Origin: Geranomyces variabilis
Taxonomy: Eukaryota; Chytridiomycota; Chytridiomycetes; Spizellomycetales; Powellomycetaceae
Length of the DNA: 64,000 nt
Direction: 5' to 3'
Assembly (NCBI GenBank): GCA_027603065.1
Contig: JADGJP010000010.1
Coordinates: 124,001 to 188,000 of the forward strand
Both the position numbers and the translations under genes were made by a program. The notes beneath the pieces were generated by a model. That model had not been told where the DNA came from. It did no database searches and worked only from the letters and a program-made list of their open reading frames with translations. Positions 11,427 through 21,203 of this stretch are shown here, one piece after another (within the stretch, counting starts at the first letter, position 1; each line of letters starts with the position of its first letter).

Positions 11427-11861
11427 CCCAGCAACGTAAGGCCGTCAACGGTTTCATCCACGTCCTTCCCTGTCCTACCCACTGGGCAGAGGCGGCGGAT
11501 TTCCCACCCGAGAGTTTTGCTGGCTGACGGTGTTCTATAACGGGGCATCCCGTCTCAGCGCACGCGGATCATGTTTAGTTTCACGATTACCAAAACACAC
11601 GACCACAACGCGCGAAAAAAGTAGGATGGGGGGGCGCGCAATGAGGCTGAAAAGGCTGCGAAGGACAAAGGCGTTCGAGGCGGTAACAAAAATTGGAAAG
11701 AAGCGGCTGCTAGCCATTGTTCGATATTTTGGCTATTCTTAGAACGCCGAGAGACCGAAGAGGCAAAGCTGGCAAATATAAAAAAGGCCAGGTTGCGACG
11801 GTTTCCTTCCTCGTTCGACCTCACCCTTCCCTTCCAACACTCTTCTCATATCCCCCCCAAT
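11427..11861 (+). promoter_or_regulatory. Promoter of the aspartic protease gene with TATA box
   Basis: The 435-bp gap between divergent genes contains TATAAAAAAGG at about 11777, roughly 85 nt upstream of the protease ATG. It is followed by a C/T-rich leader (TTCCTTCC...CCCTTCC), the usual layout of a strongly expressed fungal gene. No separate signal for the glycosyltransferase is evident. Confidence 0.5.
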
Positions 11862-13246
11862 ATGCACTACCAACTTATTCTCTCCTCTGCCCTTGCGCTC
11901 GCCAGCCTGTCCGGCGTGCTCGCAGTTCCTCCCTCAACCGGCGCCTCAACAGCCGTTGCTCCCAGCGCGCTTGCCCAGCTCAGCGCCAATGTCCACCACA
12001 TGCCTGTCAAAAAGCTAAAGATGCCTGCCAAAAAGACACACCCCAAGAAACCGCTGCCCGGCCGCGAGGGCGCCGTTTTCAGCCCCGTCAGCAACGGCGC
12101 GTACTACGGCATGGTCTCGGTTGGAACGTAAGAGCCCTGTTCCACCTAGGCTGTCTTTATCGCTGCTCGCTCTTCTGTTTCACTAAACCCTTTCTTCTTT
12201 ACCTTCTTCTATCCAGTCCAGCACAGCAGTTCCCCGTCCTGCTCGACACCGGCTCGGCCGATTTCTGGATCTACGCCGAGCGCAACAAGAAGCCCCTTTC
12301 CAAAACCGACACGCTGTATCGCCCGTTCGCCTCATCCACAAACAAGGACATCCACAAAAACTCCACCATCTCATACGGTGACGGGTCGACCTCGTCCTAC
12401 GCCTGGATGACAGACACAGTCGCTGTCGGGGACAAACGCGTCAAGAGCCTGCACATCGGTGCCGCCTACATTGACGAAAACGGCGTCGCGCGCGAAGACG
12501 TTACGTATGAGAATTCGGGCCTGCTGGGTCTTTCCTGGCAGGACGGCAACACTGCGGGTTTTATGCCCGCTGTGCAGACCATGTTTGCCGAGGGCGTGAT
12601 TCCGCGCAGCATGTTTGGGCTGTACCTCGGCAATGAGAAGAACTCGACAGACGGCACGCTGACGCTCGGCGGGCTTGACGCGAGCCGGTTTGTCGCAAAA
12701 GACTTTGTCTGGAACCCTTCGCCGTACCTTTTTAACAACGCTACCCGCGGGCAGCAGTATTTCAACATTGACGTCGATGAGATTTCCATCACGAGTGGCT
12801 CGTCGTCGTCCTCGCAGGTGATCAAGACAAAACGCAGCGACGGAAACGGCCGCGGCGGCGACCGCGAGTACATTCTCGACAGCGGCACCTCATTCTTCGC
12901 GCTCCCAACGGGGCTGGTAAACAAGCTCGTAAAAGCCACCAACGCAAAGCTGGTCGATGATGCAACCCTCGTGAGCGGCGGGTACGCCGTCGACTGCAAG
13001 CAGCGCAAGATCGGACCCAAGCTCTCGTTCACCATCGGCGGCAAAGTCTACGCGTTTGCGCCCTCGGAGTGGATTGGCGAAGATCCCACGCAGGCCGAAG
13101 TTCCCGGCACGACATGCTTTTTGGAGCTGTACGACATTGGCGACTCGACGCCATACATCCTGGGCGACACCTTCCTTCGCAAGTACTACTCGGTGTATGA
13201 CTTTGAGAACCGCCGTACGGGTCTTGCACAGGCCCTGCATGGATAG
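11862..13246 (+). CDS. Secreted pepsin-like aspartic protease (family A1)
   Basis: 431-aa preproenzyme. Exons are 11862-12127 and 12217-13246; the 89-nt intron splits the Thr89 codon just before PAQQF. The start MHYQLILSSALALASLSGVLA is a signal peptide. A Lys-rich propeptide follows (KKLKMPAKKTHPKK), and the mature enzyme probably begins near residue 70. Both catalytic aspartates are present: DTGSADFW (Asp99) and DSGTSFF (Asp310). The flap tyrosine region reads ISYGDGS. YILGDTFLRKYYSVYDFENRRTGLAQ is the normal family C-terminus. There is no GPI-type tail, so it is probably released from the cell. It neighbours the PKS locus but need not belong to it; an extracellular nutrition role is the default. 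Confidence 0.93.
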
Positions 13247-13296
13247 AAGAGCAGATGGGAGGCGGGGCGTAACTGCATCGACAAGCTGAAAATCTT

Positions 13297-13593
13297 ATTC
13301 TGAAGCGAGTGAGGCTGGAAAAAGAAATAGAGAAAAGGGTTCTTACTAGAGGGATTGGCAACTGACCAGCCCACACATACCACTACCACGACCTATTTAA
13401 TTCAATCAAAATTACTGCATGGAATACTTGGAAACTCTATTCTGAAGCGAGCAAGGCTGGAAAAAGAAAAAAGACAGGCTGGAAAAAGAAAAAAGACAAG
13501 GGGGTTTTTATTAGAGGGATTGGCAGTTGACCAGCCCACGCATACCACCACCCCAACCTATTAATTCAATCAAAATTACTGCATGTGATACTT
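13297..13593. repeat. Imperfect direct repeat (~140 bp, two copies) behind the protease gene
   Basis: Copy 1 (about 13297-13429) and copy 2 (13439-13593) both start with ATTCTGAAGCGAG, run through AGAGGGATTGGCA and end in AATTCAATCAAAATTACTGC. Copy 2 has an internal 22-nt duplication around GGCTGGAAAAAGAAAAAAGA. Copy 1 starts about 50 nt after the protease stop codon, so the unit may be a duplicated 3' flank. Confidence 0.8.
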
Positions 13594-13684
13594 ACGACTA
13601 TTGCCAATTACTGCATGTAATGCTTATGACTATTGCCGAGTGTTGCCAATTACTGCATGTAATGCTTATGACTATTGCCGAGTG
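13572..13684. repeat. Tandem 42-bp repeat nested at the end of the larger repeat
   Basis: Two identical 42-bp units (13601-13642 and 13643-13684) begin TTGCCAATTACTGCATG and end GACTATTGCCGAGTG. A diverged partial unit lies at 13572-13600 and is itself the tail of the larger 140-bp repeat, so the short array grew out of the long one. Confidence 0.8.
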
Positions 13685-14068
13685 TTGAGTGTTTGTCAAG
13701 TACTCCCCCCGTTTGTCAAGTACTCACCCCACGGTTGGCAAACGAAACTAAAGAGAGGGGTGCTGAAAATGTTTGAACGTGTGAGTCATTGCCCCACTGC
13801 CAACCCGTGCAGCCATTTCCGCAAACGTGAAGTGTCTTTATAGCAATCTATTATATTATGCTGTGGTGAAGTGCGCACTCTATTATTATGCTGTTGCTGT
13901 TAGCAATCTATTTTATTATGCTGTGGGTAGAAGTGCCTACTCTATTATTATGCTGTCCCGTCTATGTGTTCATCCCTCTATTCAAATTACCCGTTTCCTT
14001 CCTCCCAGCCCCCCCCCCGCACCGCATTAGAGTTCCCGTCGCCGCATCCTGCATCTGGGCGCCCCTTT
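13685..14068. other. Non-coding spacer with short A/T repeats
   Basis: No gene is seen here. Two related blocks around 13847-13900 and 13902-13960 share AGCAATCTATT, TTATTATGCTGT and CTCTATTATTATGCTG, another small duplication. A polypyrimidine tract (CCTCCCAGCCCCCCCCC) lies at about 14000-14020, close to the oxidase stop codon, and probably belongs to its 3' region. Confidence 0.5.
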
Positions 14069-15779
14069 CTAGCGGATGACCTGCACAGTGGCCGCAACCG
14101 ACGGCGTTCCATTCGGGGCAATCGCAAACAAATAGTAGTATCCCGGCATCACGAACGGCTTGTCCGCATCGTAAATCGCCATCGTATCGCCGTTCGCCGC
14201 TCCCCGCGTCTTGATTTGCAACGGAACGCGAAGCTGGTCATTGTTGACGCTGTGCGTTTCCGAAGCAATACGTAGCAGCTCGAACGTGCATCCACCAGCG
14301 CCGCATCCGGTGGCTTTAACGGTCAGGATGTCGTTGATGCGGAGAACTTTACCACCACCGTATTTGGCGTTCGCGCCAGAGACGGTGGCGATTGCCGGGC
14401 GGACCTGGCCTTGCGAGAGGTAAGGCGGGGTGAAGACTTCGCCGTTAAAGTGGACGTTTGCGGTACAAGGTGCTTGGCCTGCGACGGCGCAGTTGTTTGG
14501 GTATGCGCCTCCGCCGGCGACAAAGACGTTTCCGTATTTGGTGAGGAGCGCAAGGCTGTGGTAGTTGCGCGCGACTTTCATGGGCGCAAGGAGGGTGAAT
14601 TTGCCGGTGGTAGGGTCGTAGAGCTCAGCTTCCAGCACGCCATTCGTGTCTTCAAAGAGGTGGAGGTTGGTCTGGCCGCCGACGAGGAGGATTTTGCCTC
14701 CCGGGATCACGACCGCATGGCCGAACGCGCGGGCGCGGTTCATGTTCCCTGATGCCTTGACGACCACGCGGCCGCCCGTGGGGAGATTGCTGAAATTAAT
14801 CGTATAGGCCTGGTTGCGGGTGGGCATACCGACTCCGCTGTTCAGGTCGCCATACGAGGTCGCGCCGCCGGCTTTGAAGATGCGGCCGGGAGAGTACTGC
14901 ACGACGAGCGCGTTGATCGAGTACTGGTCGTTTCCGCGTGGCCCGAGTGGCGTCATCTTGTTGCCATTTACATCAATCGAGTGAAGTTGAGTAACTGGAC
15001 CCGCATGGAAAACCATTTCTTGTCCCTGGGCCTCAAAGGGAAAAAGCCAAGCGTGATTGTCCGAGCGGTAGAGTCCCTGGGTGTCGGGGTTGGGCGAACC
15101 GTTCTCGAGTCCGCCAATGACATCGCCGAGAATGCCGTTGCGTGCAGCCCACGTATTTTTAGCAGGGTTGTAAACCTCGCCGTTGCGCTGACCCAAGTAT
15201 TGTGGCGACGCCAACTTTGCAAACGAGCCACCGACAGTAAACACGTTACCCGCTGTCGTAACCACATTCGCCTGATAAGCGCGAGCAATGTTCATTGGCG
15301 CGGCGCGGCGGAAAGTCTTTGCTGCTGGGTCGAAAATCATGGTTGCAAGCACAGAGCTCCCTCCGTTGACCATAATCGTGCCGTCGGGCATGTTGGAAGT
15401 TCCGGGGCAAAACATTTCAACGGTAGGTGTAATCTGGGCAGCGATAGGTTTTTGGCCGAGGAAATCGTCGAGCGTAAAGACCGAGTAGTATGTGCGCTTT
15501 CCGTTTGGGTCGTTGTCGTTGTACAGCCAGCCACCGGGGCTGTTTCCCGACCACATGAGCAGTTCTCCGGTTGGGGTGACGGCGCCAGAGATGGGGCTGA
15601 TAGGTAGCGGGAGGACGTTTGACCAAATTCCGTCGGCCTTGGGGAGTTTTGAAAAGAGGGTGTCGGGGTTAGTCATGATGAGTCAGTCATAAGCGCGACG
15701 CGTGCGGACATACCGGAGCGGCAACGGCAGCGCCAAACAAGGCCGCACTCGAGGCGAGAAGAAGAGAAATGGCTTTCAT
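14069..15779 (-). CDS. Secreted copper-radical oxidase of the galactose-oxidase family (AA5)
   Basis: 544-aa protein. Exons are 15779-15714 and 15637-14069. The 76-nt intron (GTATGT...GACTAAC...AAG) joins a clean signal peptide, MKAISLLLASSAALFGAAVA, to ADGIWSNVLPLPI. The kelch-type seven-bladed propeller and the C-terminal DUF1929-like domain are both present. All copper and cofactor ligands of galactose oxidase have counterparts: Cys99 (FCPGTS) and Tyr143 (ARAYQ) for the Cys-Tyr cofactor, Tyr381-His382 (RNYHS), and His484 (ETHSVN). The stacking Trp of galactose oxidase is Phe161 here (GGSF). No N-terminal carbohydrate-binding domain is present. It should oxidise a primary alcohol or aldehyde to give H2O2. 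The substrate is unknown; galactose itself is not guaranteed. Confidence 0.9.
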
Positions 15780-15960
15780 TGCTCGTTGAACGCAAAGGAA
15801 GCAATGTGCGAGGGAAAAGGTTAAAGGCAGTATGTCTTTGAAGGCAGGGCGTTCCGCACGAGCGTCCTTTTATACACACCCCGAAGCGCTTGCAAGAGAA
15901 CAAGAAAAGAGTCAGCACGATTTTTCTATTCACATGATGGACACAAAGGGCGTCGGATCT
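15780..15960 (-). promoter_or_regulatory. Promoter of the copper-radical oxidase gene
   Basis: On the minus strand a TATAAAAGG box (plus coordinates about 15867-15875) lies roughly 90 nt upstream of the ATG at 15779, with a short A/C-rich leader. This distance and sequence match the protease promoter above. Confidence 0.5.
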
Positions 15961-16225
15961 TTTCCAGCATGAGGAGCCGAGACTCCTTTTTTTCCCCGCT
16001 GGCCTTTCTGCCTCCTTGGCCATGCATGTGGGGGGCGCAACTCTGTACGCTGGAGGGCATGTTTCCACTTCTCTTTTGCGTTAATCTTTTCCAGCATGAG
16101 GAAAAGGCGAGACTCTCTTTTTCCCCGCTTGCCTGTCAGCCAGGCTCCCCTCCTCGGCCGTTACATGTGAGGGGGCGCAATTCTGTACGCAGGAGAAGGG
16201 CTGTGTCCATTTCTCTTTTTGCGTT
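15957..16225. repeat. Direct repeat, two ~130-bp copies
   Basis: Copy 1 (15957-16083) and copy 2 (16084-16225) share ATCTTTTCCAGCATGAGG, GCGAGACTC...TTTCCCCGCT, GGGGGCGCAA.TCTGTACGC and TTTCTCTTTT.GCGTT. The copies abut head to tail and differ by point changes and small indels. They lie in the gap between two divergent genes and are not coding. Confidence 0.8.
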
Positions 16226-17316
16226 CTATCTCCCTCTCTCTTTCCGATAGCCGTCTCACGGTACACTGCGTGTCAGCAACAAAAAAAAGTTGGGCGCCGT
16301 GCGGAGGCGTAAAGCGCCTGGCGGGAGACAGGAAATCTTGCCCCGATCTTCTTCCTTTTTCCCACTTTTTGCATGTGGATGTGAGTGCGCCCCGATCTGA
16401 TAATAAAACTTAACAAGCCGCCACTAAAAGTCGGGACCCTCCGTGACTCCGTCGTGGCTCCGGTGCGTTGTATAGCTTGCTGCCAAAAGTTGCTGGGCGC
16501 CGGTAAACTCGCAAAAATGTGCTGGGCCTTTCTCTTTCCTGGGCAGCGAAAAGGGCGTGGTGCAACAAAACACGGGAGCAAAAGCAGGGTGAGTCACCGT
16601 CTCACAATCAAAATCGCGCAGCAAAAGGAAATGGAAGCAAGGGACAAGAACCAACGGACAACCGAGCAGCAAAAAAAGGAAACTCAGTGAGTAGTCCTTT
16701 GATAATAGGGGAAAACACAGAGATTCTTGAATGCGGATGCACCGATTGCGAGAGGTTGGGCCCTGATAGCGCGGGTGACTTTTTTGCTTACTCTTTCACT
16801 TAGCAAGAAAAGCCCCCATTGCTGTGTGTGCGGTTGCTCCCTGGCTTTTGGGGCCGGATTGGAGTCCGGGCATTTGGTACCAATCTCCGCGTTCCGGGGA
16901 CGGACGGAGCGGCTGGCACAGCGTTTCGTCATTTCGGGGCGCGCATGGCACACGTGGGCGGGCGAGTCCGGAGGCGGAACAAGCCGGGAGAGGCGCTAGG
17001 AGAGAAAAGCCGCGAGTGAGTCCCGCGAGCAGCCGAGAGCCGCCGAGAGCAGCCGAGAGCAGCAGCAGCGCGTGATGTTTGAACTCGGCCAACAAAGCGC
17101 AAGGAAAGGAAAAGGCCCCTCCGCGTGATGCGTCAGTCAGTCAGTCCAATGATACTGTGCATGCATGATGCATGACATGCAATGCCACAGTAAATAGAGA
17201 GAGAGAGCCATGCATAAGGGCATCAAGGAAATGGCGCAATTACACTTATCTTTCCTCCCTCACAACCTCACAACCCCCCTCTCGCACTCACTCCCCCACT
17301 CGCCCCACGCCCCTAA
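16226..17316. other. Intergenic region upstream of the PDK-type kinase
   Basis: About 1.1 kb without a supportable gene; open frames here are short and of odd composition. Near 17030-17070 there is a GAGCAGCCGAGAGC repeat, and at 17155-17195 a cluster of GCATGC/GCATGA palindromes. The last 80 nt are C/T-rich (CCTCCCTCACAACC...), probably the leader of the next gene. Confidence 0.5.
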
Positions 17317-18894
17317 ATGCCACCAGCAGCAGCACACCACAGCCGGCTCGCCGCATACGCCCGCCGCCCACCACGCCCTGTCCGCTTCCAAGACATGCTC
17401 AGATTCGGCCCCGCCCCGCATCCACACGCCCTCCTCGCAACCTCGCGCTTCCTGGCCGACGAAATCAGCGTGCGGCTGGCCCACCGCCACGCAGAGCTAG
17501 AGTCCTTGCCTTATGGCCTGCACGCCACCCACGAAGCACAGATTGTGAGGGCTTGGTACAAAGCGAGCTTTGATGAGCTGACCGGGTTTTATGATGACCT
17601 TGCCGGTCACTGGGCCGATGCGGAGCGAGCGCCCGACTGGACCAGGCCCTGGTGGCAGCGATTGCTACTGCGGAGCGCAGCAGCGACAAAGAGCAAGTAC
17701 GAGCAGCTTGAGGAAAAACAACAACAGCAACACCAACAAGGCCAGGACGTAGTCCTCCCGCGAGGCCTTGCCATTACAACTGCCCTTGCCGACGGCAGTG
17801 GAGGCGGCGGCGGCACACCACTTTCTTCTACTTCTTCTCCTTCTTCTTCGTCTCCTTCTTCCTGGTCTTCCTCGGCCTCACACACGGAACGCTACTATAA
17901 TACCCAAAACAACCCGCCATTACCAACCCACATGCTCTCTGCGGTCCCGCACTACAACAAGAAATTCACCACTCTCCTAAACGGCATCGTTCAGCGCCAC
18001 AACCCGGTGGTCGTAACCGTCAGCCAAAACTTGCCGCGCTTGCTGCCTTCCTCACACCCACAACACCACCCTGAAGTCCAAGCATTCCTAAACCGCTTCC
18101 ACGCCAACCGCGTTGGCGTGCGAATACTCATTGGCCACCATCTCGCCCTAAGCAACCCACAGTCCCGCCGGTTTCCAAACCATATCGGCATCGTCTGCAC
18201 ACAAACGGATACGATTGCGGTCGCGCAGGAAGCCGCGGAGGATGCCGCTGAAATATGCGAGCAGAATTTCGGCGGCGTCGCGCCGCCCGTCAACATTGTC
18301 GTTAACGACTCGGGATCCCACTCGTGCGAGTTGGTGTACATACCATCGCATATGCATCATATCCTGTTTGAGTTGTTGAAAAACTCGATGCGCGCGACGA
18401 TGATGAAGTACTACCCGCATCTTGCTTCCGGCGCTGGCGCCGAGACTACCGCCGCTGTCGACGCATCATCAATGCCAGCAACACCAGCGTCCTCGCCTGT
18501 GCCCTCCTCCTCCGCTTCTTCTCCCTCTTCCTCCGCACCAATATCCCCACCACCCGTCACAATCACAATCACACCAACACCAACGCAAATCACAATCCGC
18601 GTCTCCGACACCGGATGCGGCATCCCACGCGCGCAACTCGCAAACGTCATGACATATGCCTACACCACCGCGTCCGGAGGAACCAAAAACTCTCCACAAC
18701 AACCTCCGCAATTCACGGGCTCGGAACTTGAGGCGCCAATGGCGGGCTTTGGGTACGGCTTGCCGCTTGCAAAGCTGTATGCGCGGTACTTTAAAGGAGA
18801 TTTGTCGATCAGTAGTGTGTATGGCGTGGGCACGGATGTGGATTTGGTGTTGAGGAGGGACTGGGCGACGATGTCGGAGCAGGTTTCGATGTAG
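17317..18894 (+). CDS. Mitochondrial PDK/BCKDK-type protein kinase
   Basis: Intronless 525-aa member of the pyruvate / branched-chain 2-oxoacid dehydrogenase kinase family, which phosphorylates the E1 subunit of these complexes in the mitochondrial matrix using a GHKL (histidine-kinase-like) ATP site. A basic start rich in Arg/Ala (HHSRLAAYARRPPRPVRF) suits a matrix-targeting sequence. The helical N-domain includes QRHNPVVVTV and FHANRVGVRILIGHH. The ATP-lid boxes are HHILFELLKNSMRATM (N box), VSDTGCGIP (G1) and GFGYGLPLAKLYARYF (G2). Two low-complexity inserts interrupt the fold: a Gln/Ser-rich one at ~130-195 and a Ser/Pro/Thr-rich one at ~375-415 between the N and G1 boxes. The family usually measures 400-450 aa, so the inserts explain the extra length. 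PDK and BCKDK cannot be told apart by eye. Confidence 0.92.
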   Translation: MPPAAAHHSRLAAYARRPPRPVRFQDMLRFGPAPHPHALLATSRFLADEISVRLAHRHAELESLPYGLHATHEAQIVRAWYKASFDELTGFYDDLAGHWADAERAPDWTRPWWQRLLLRSAAATKSKYEQLEEKQQQQHQQGQDVVLPRGLAITTALADGSGGGGGTPLSSTSSPSSSSPSSWSSSASHTERYYNTQNNPPLPTHMLSAVPHYNKKFTTLLNGIVQRHNPVVVTVSQNLPRLLPSSHPQHHPEVQAFLNRFHANRVGVRILIGHHLALSNPQSRRFPNHIGIVCTQTDTIAVAQEAAEDAAEICEQNFGGVAPPVNIVVNDSGSHSCELVYIPSHMHHILFELLKNSMRATMMKYYPHLASGAGAETTAAVDASSMPATPASSPVPSSSASSPSSSAPISPPPVTITITPTPTQITIRVSDTGCGIPRAQLANVMTYAYTTASGGTKNSPQQPPQFTGSELEAPMAGFGYGLPLAKLYARYFKGDLSISSVYGVGTDVDLVLRRDWATMSEQVSM

Positions 18895-19888
18895 GGAGAT
18901 GGGGAGCGGGGGACAGAGCCAGGGTAAGGGAAGGTGGGAGTAGAGGAGGATGATGATGATGATGGATGATTCCCTTTTTTTTCTTTCTTTTTTTTCTTTT
19001 TTTTTTTTGGAGGATGCGGGTTTTTATTTATTCTTTTTTAACCCCAGTTAATATAGGACAGCGACGCTTTGCACTTGCAACTCTACCTGTTTTTTTTTTT
19101 TTCGCCTGCGCTTTTGTCTATGTGTTGTGCACCCTTCGTTTTTCATGGCGACCTGTCGATTACTGACTGGACTTTTGATTCTGAAAAGTTACCAGAAGCA
19201 TTGACTGGGCAGTGAGTGACCGCCGGTGTGAATATTCTTTCCGTTGAGAGCTGTCCAAGAAAAAACCTAAAAGTTGGATGCCCTCAAATTACACCATGTC
19301 GCATCACGCCAAAAGAGAACACACTGCCAGAGGATTTTTAGCCTGGACATGCGTCCAATGATCTGCCCCGACAGCTGATCTCGTATGGGCGGACACCCGC
19401 CTCCATCATTTTTGCTTTTTCTTTTTTTTTACAGCAGACGCTGACTCCGCACTTTAAGCATATGGTTGAAGATGTGGTGGCATTATACCCGTCCGGGCAA
19501 GGGATGCGATCAGCGAACAACGTATTGGCCGCTGACCCGTCAGGGTTTGCAATCGAGATTGTCAATTTGTACTGATGGAGGCCCCCTATTTTTAAAGTCA
19601 GATTGACCAGGCAGCTGGGTGGCCGAGGGATGTGGATAGCTGCAACCGCCGCCTAAAAATGGAGGCGGAGGTTTCGGCTTACGCGAGCGGTGGGGGGCGG
19701 CGGTTTCTTCGATGCTGTCGAAAAAAACAAGCGAACCAAAAATGGACCCGCGGACCTCACCCATGGAAACGGCTTGCTCAAAAGAGCGCCGTGACCTGTG
19801 TTTCTCCCTTGTACACCAGATGCCCGTTTTCCGGTCACCTTTCTCTTGGTTTCGACACAACCACGGGCCCAAAAAACCTGCTTGCTGA
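18895..19888. other. Intergenic region with long poly(T) tracts
   Basis: No gene supportable. The 3' side of the kinase gene has T-tracts at about 18974-19010 and 19090-19102 and a GATGATGATGATGATGG microsatellite at 18949. The last part, before the membrane-protein gene, shows only chance open frames. Confidence 0.5.
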
Positions 19889-20869
19889 ATGATGACACCG
19901 TACAACGCGCATCTCACTGCATGTGAAGCTTTCCTCGCGTTTGAACTTGTGCTCGCGACCGCATTCGTTTTCGGTTCAATACACCTGGCCCGGCGGCGGG
20001 GCTTGCGGCGCGTGACGTTTGCGCTGTGCGTGCTGTCGCTACTGTCGCTGTTGTGGATCGTGCTGCTGGTGCCGCAGACGTTGGTGAATTTGCACGCTGT
20101 GCAGCTACGGCTTGCGTTGGCGAGCTGGAGCGACTCGGATGGGGACCAAAAAGCTTTGGACGAGTTGCGCGATAAAATTGACGAGGCGGATTTGAAAGCG
20201 CTGTACTATGGAAAGTCGAAGGGGGTGGTATTCACACTGGAGAGTTCAATATACGGTGCGCATTAAAGAGAAAAAAGCAAGAGAAGCACGCGAGGCGAGG
20301 AAAAGAAAACGCACGGAGAGGAAAGAGAGCTGGCCGGGGGACTTGCTACAGCATTTCCTAACGAATGAACTACCCTTTTTTTTTCTACTCACAAAAACAG
20401 TCACGCTAATCTTGATCCGGTTTGAAGCCGCGCGGCCATCAGCCAACCTGCAAAAGTGGATCTCCTACGTCCTCATAATCATGGCCGTCGTCATCCACGT
20501 TGCGGCGTTCATATACCAAATTACTCTCAGTGCGCACGATGCAAAAACATCCGCAACGCTGGGCCAGATTGCGTCGGCGGCGCTTTCGCTCTACGTGCTG
20601 AGTGTGGATAATCTGCTGTCGTGGAGTTTTCTCCGCAGCGTGCAGGCGCTCAGCGCTAATCTCGCGGACGCTTCACAACCGCCACCGGAGGGCGAGTTCC
20701 TCGCGACCGATGTGAGCCCAGCGACGCCCACAACAACAACAACCAATTGTTCGCCCACGCTGCCTCTATCTCGCTCAGACGATGAGGACAGCAAGCCATT
20801 AGTCTCGTCCTTCCCAATCGTCGACCGAACCACCCACTCACCTCGCTCCCACCACCACCGCCCAGAAGC

Positions 20870-20910
<41 letters not shown>

Positions 20911-21203
20911 CGCCCACAACCATCCCCAAATCCCCATCAACGCCAGCACGATCTCCCGTCCCATTCCTCCATCATAAGCACCACGCAGCCATCAAAGCCG
21001 GCCGCCGGGCGCTAAAACTGCTCGTCGCACTATGCGTCGTGTCCTTCTTGAATCTGTTCATCTACGCCACCCAGCTGGTCGTAACCGACCCGTATTGGGG
21101 CGTCACGCTGCACGTGGTTGCAAGCGTCGGGCCGCAGTTGCAGCTGGGTTGCTTTATGGGGTTTTTGGTGGTCGTGCGGCTGTTTTTGGAAGTTGCGCAT
21201 TGA
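19889..21203 (+). CDS. Multi-pass (about seven-helix) membrane protein, function unknown
   Basis: 389-aa protein. Exons are 19889-20255 and 20401-21203; the 145-nt intron (GTGCGC...CAG) rejoins SSIY/VTLILIRF. Hydrophobic stretches suggest about seven helices, among them AFLAFELVLATAFVFGSIHL, FALCVLSLLSLLWIVLLV, WISYVLIIMAVVIHVAAFIY, a short one near ALSLYVLSV, LLVALCVVSFLNLFIYATQL and a last one at QLGCFMGFLVVVRL. A ~110-residue hydrophilic loop between the fifth and sixth carries a run of 13 Thr residues encoded by a pure ACA microsatellite at 20873-20910, so its length is likely to vary between strains. The layout recalls fungal seven-helix receptor-like proteins, but I recognise no diagnostic motif. 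Two ATGs lie side by side; the first is used here. Confidence 0.75.
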
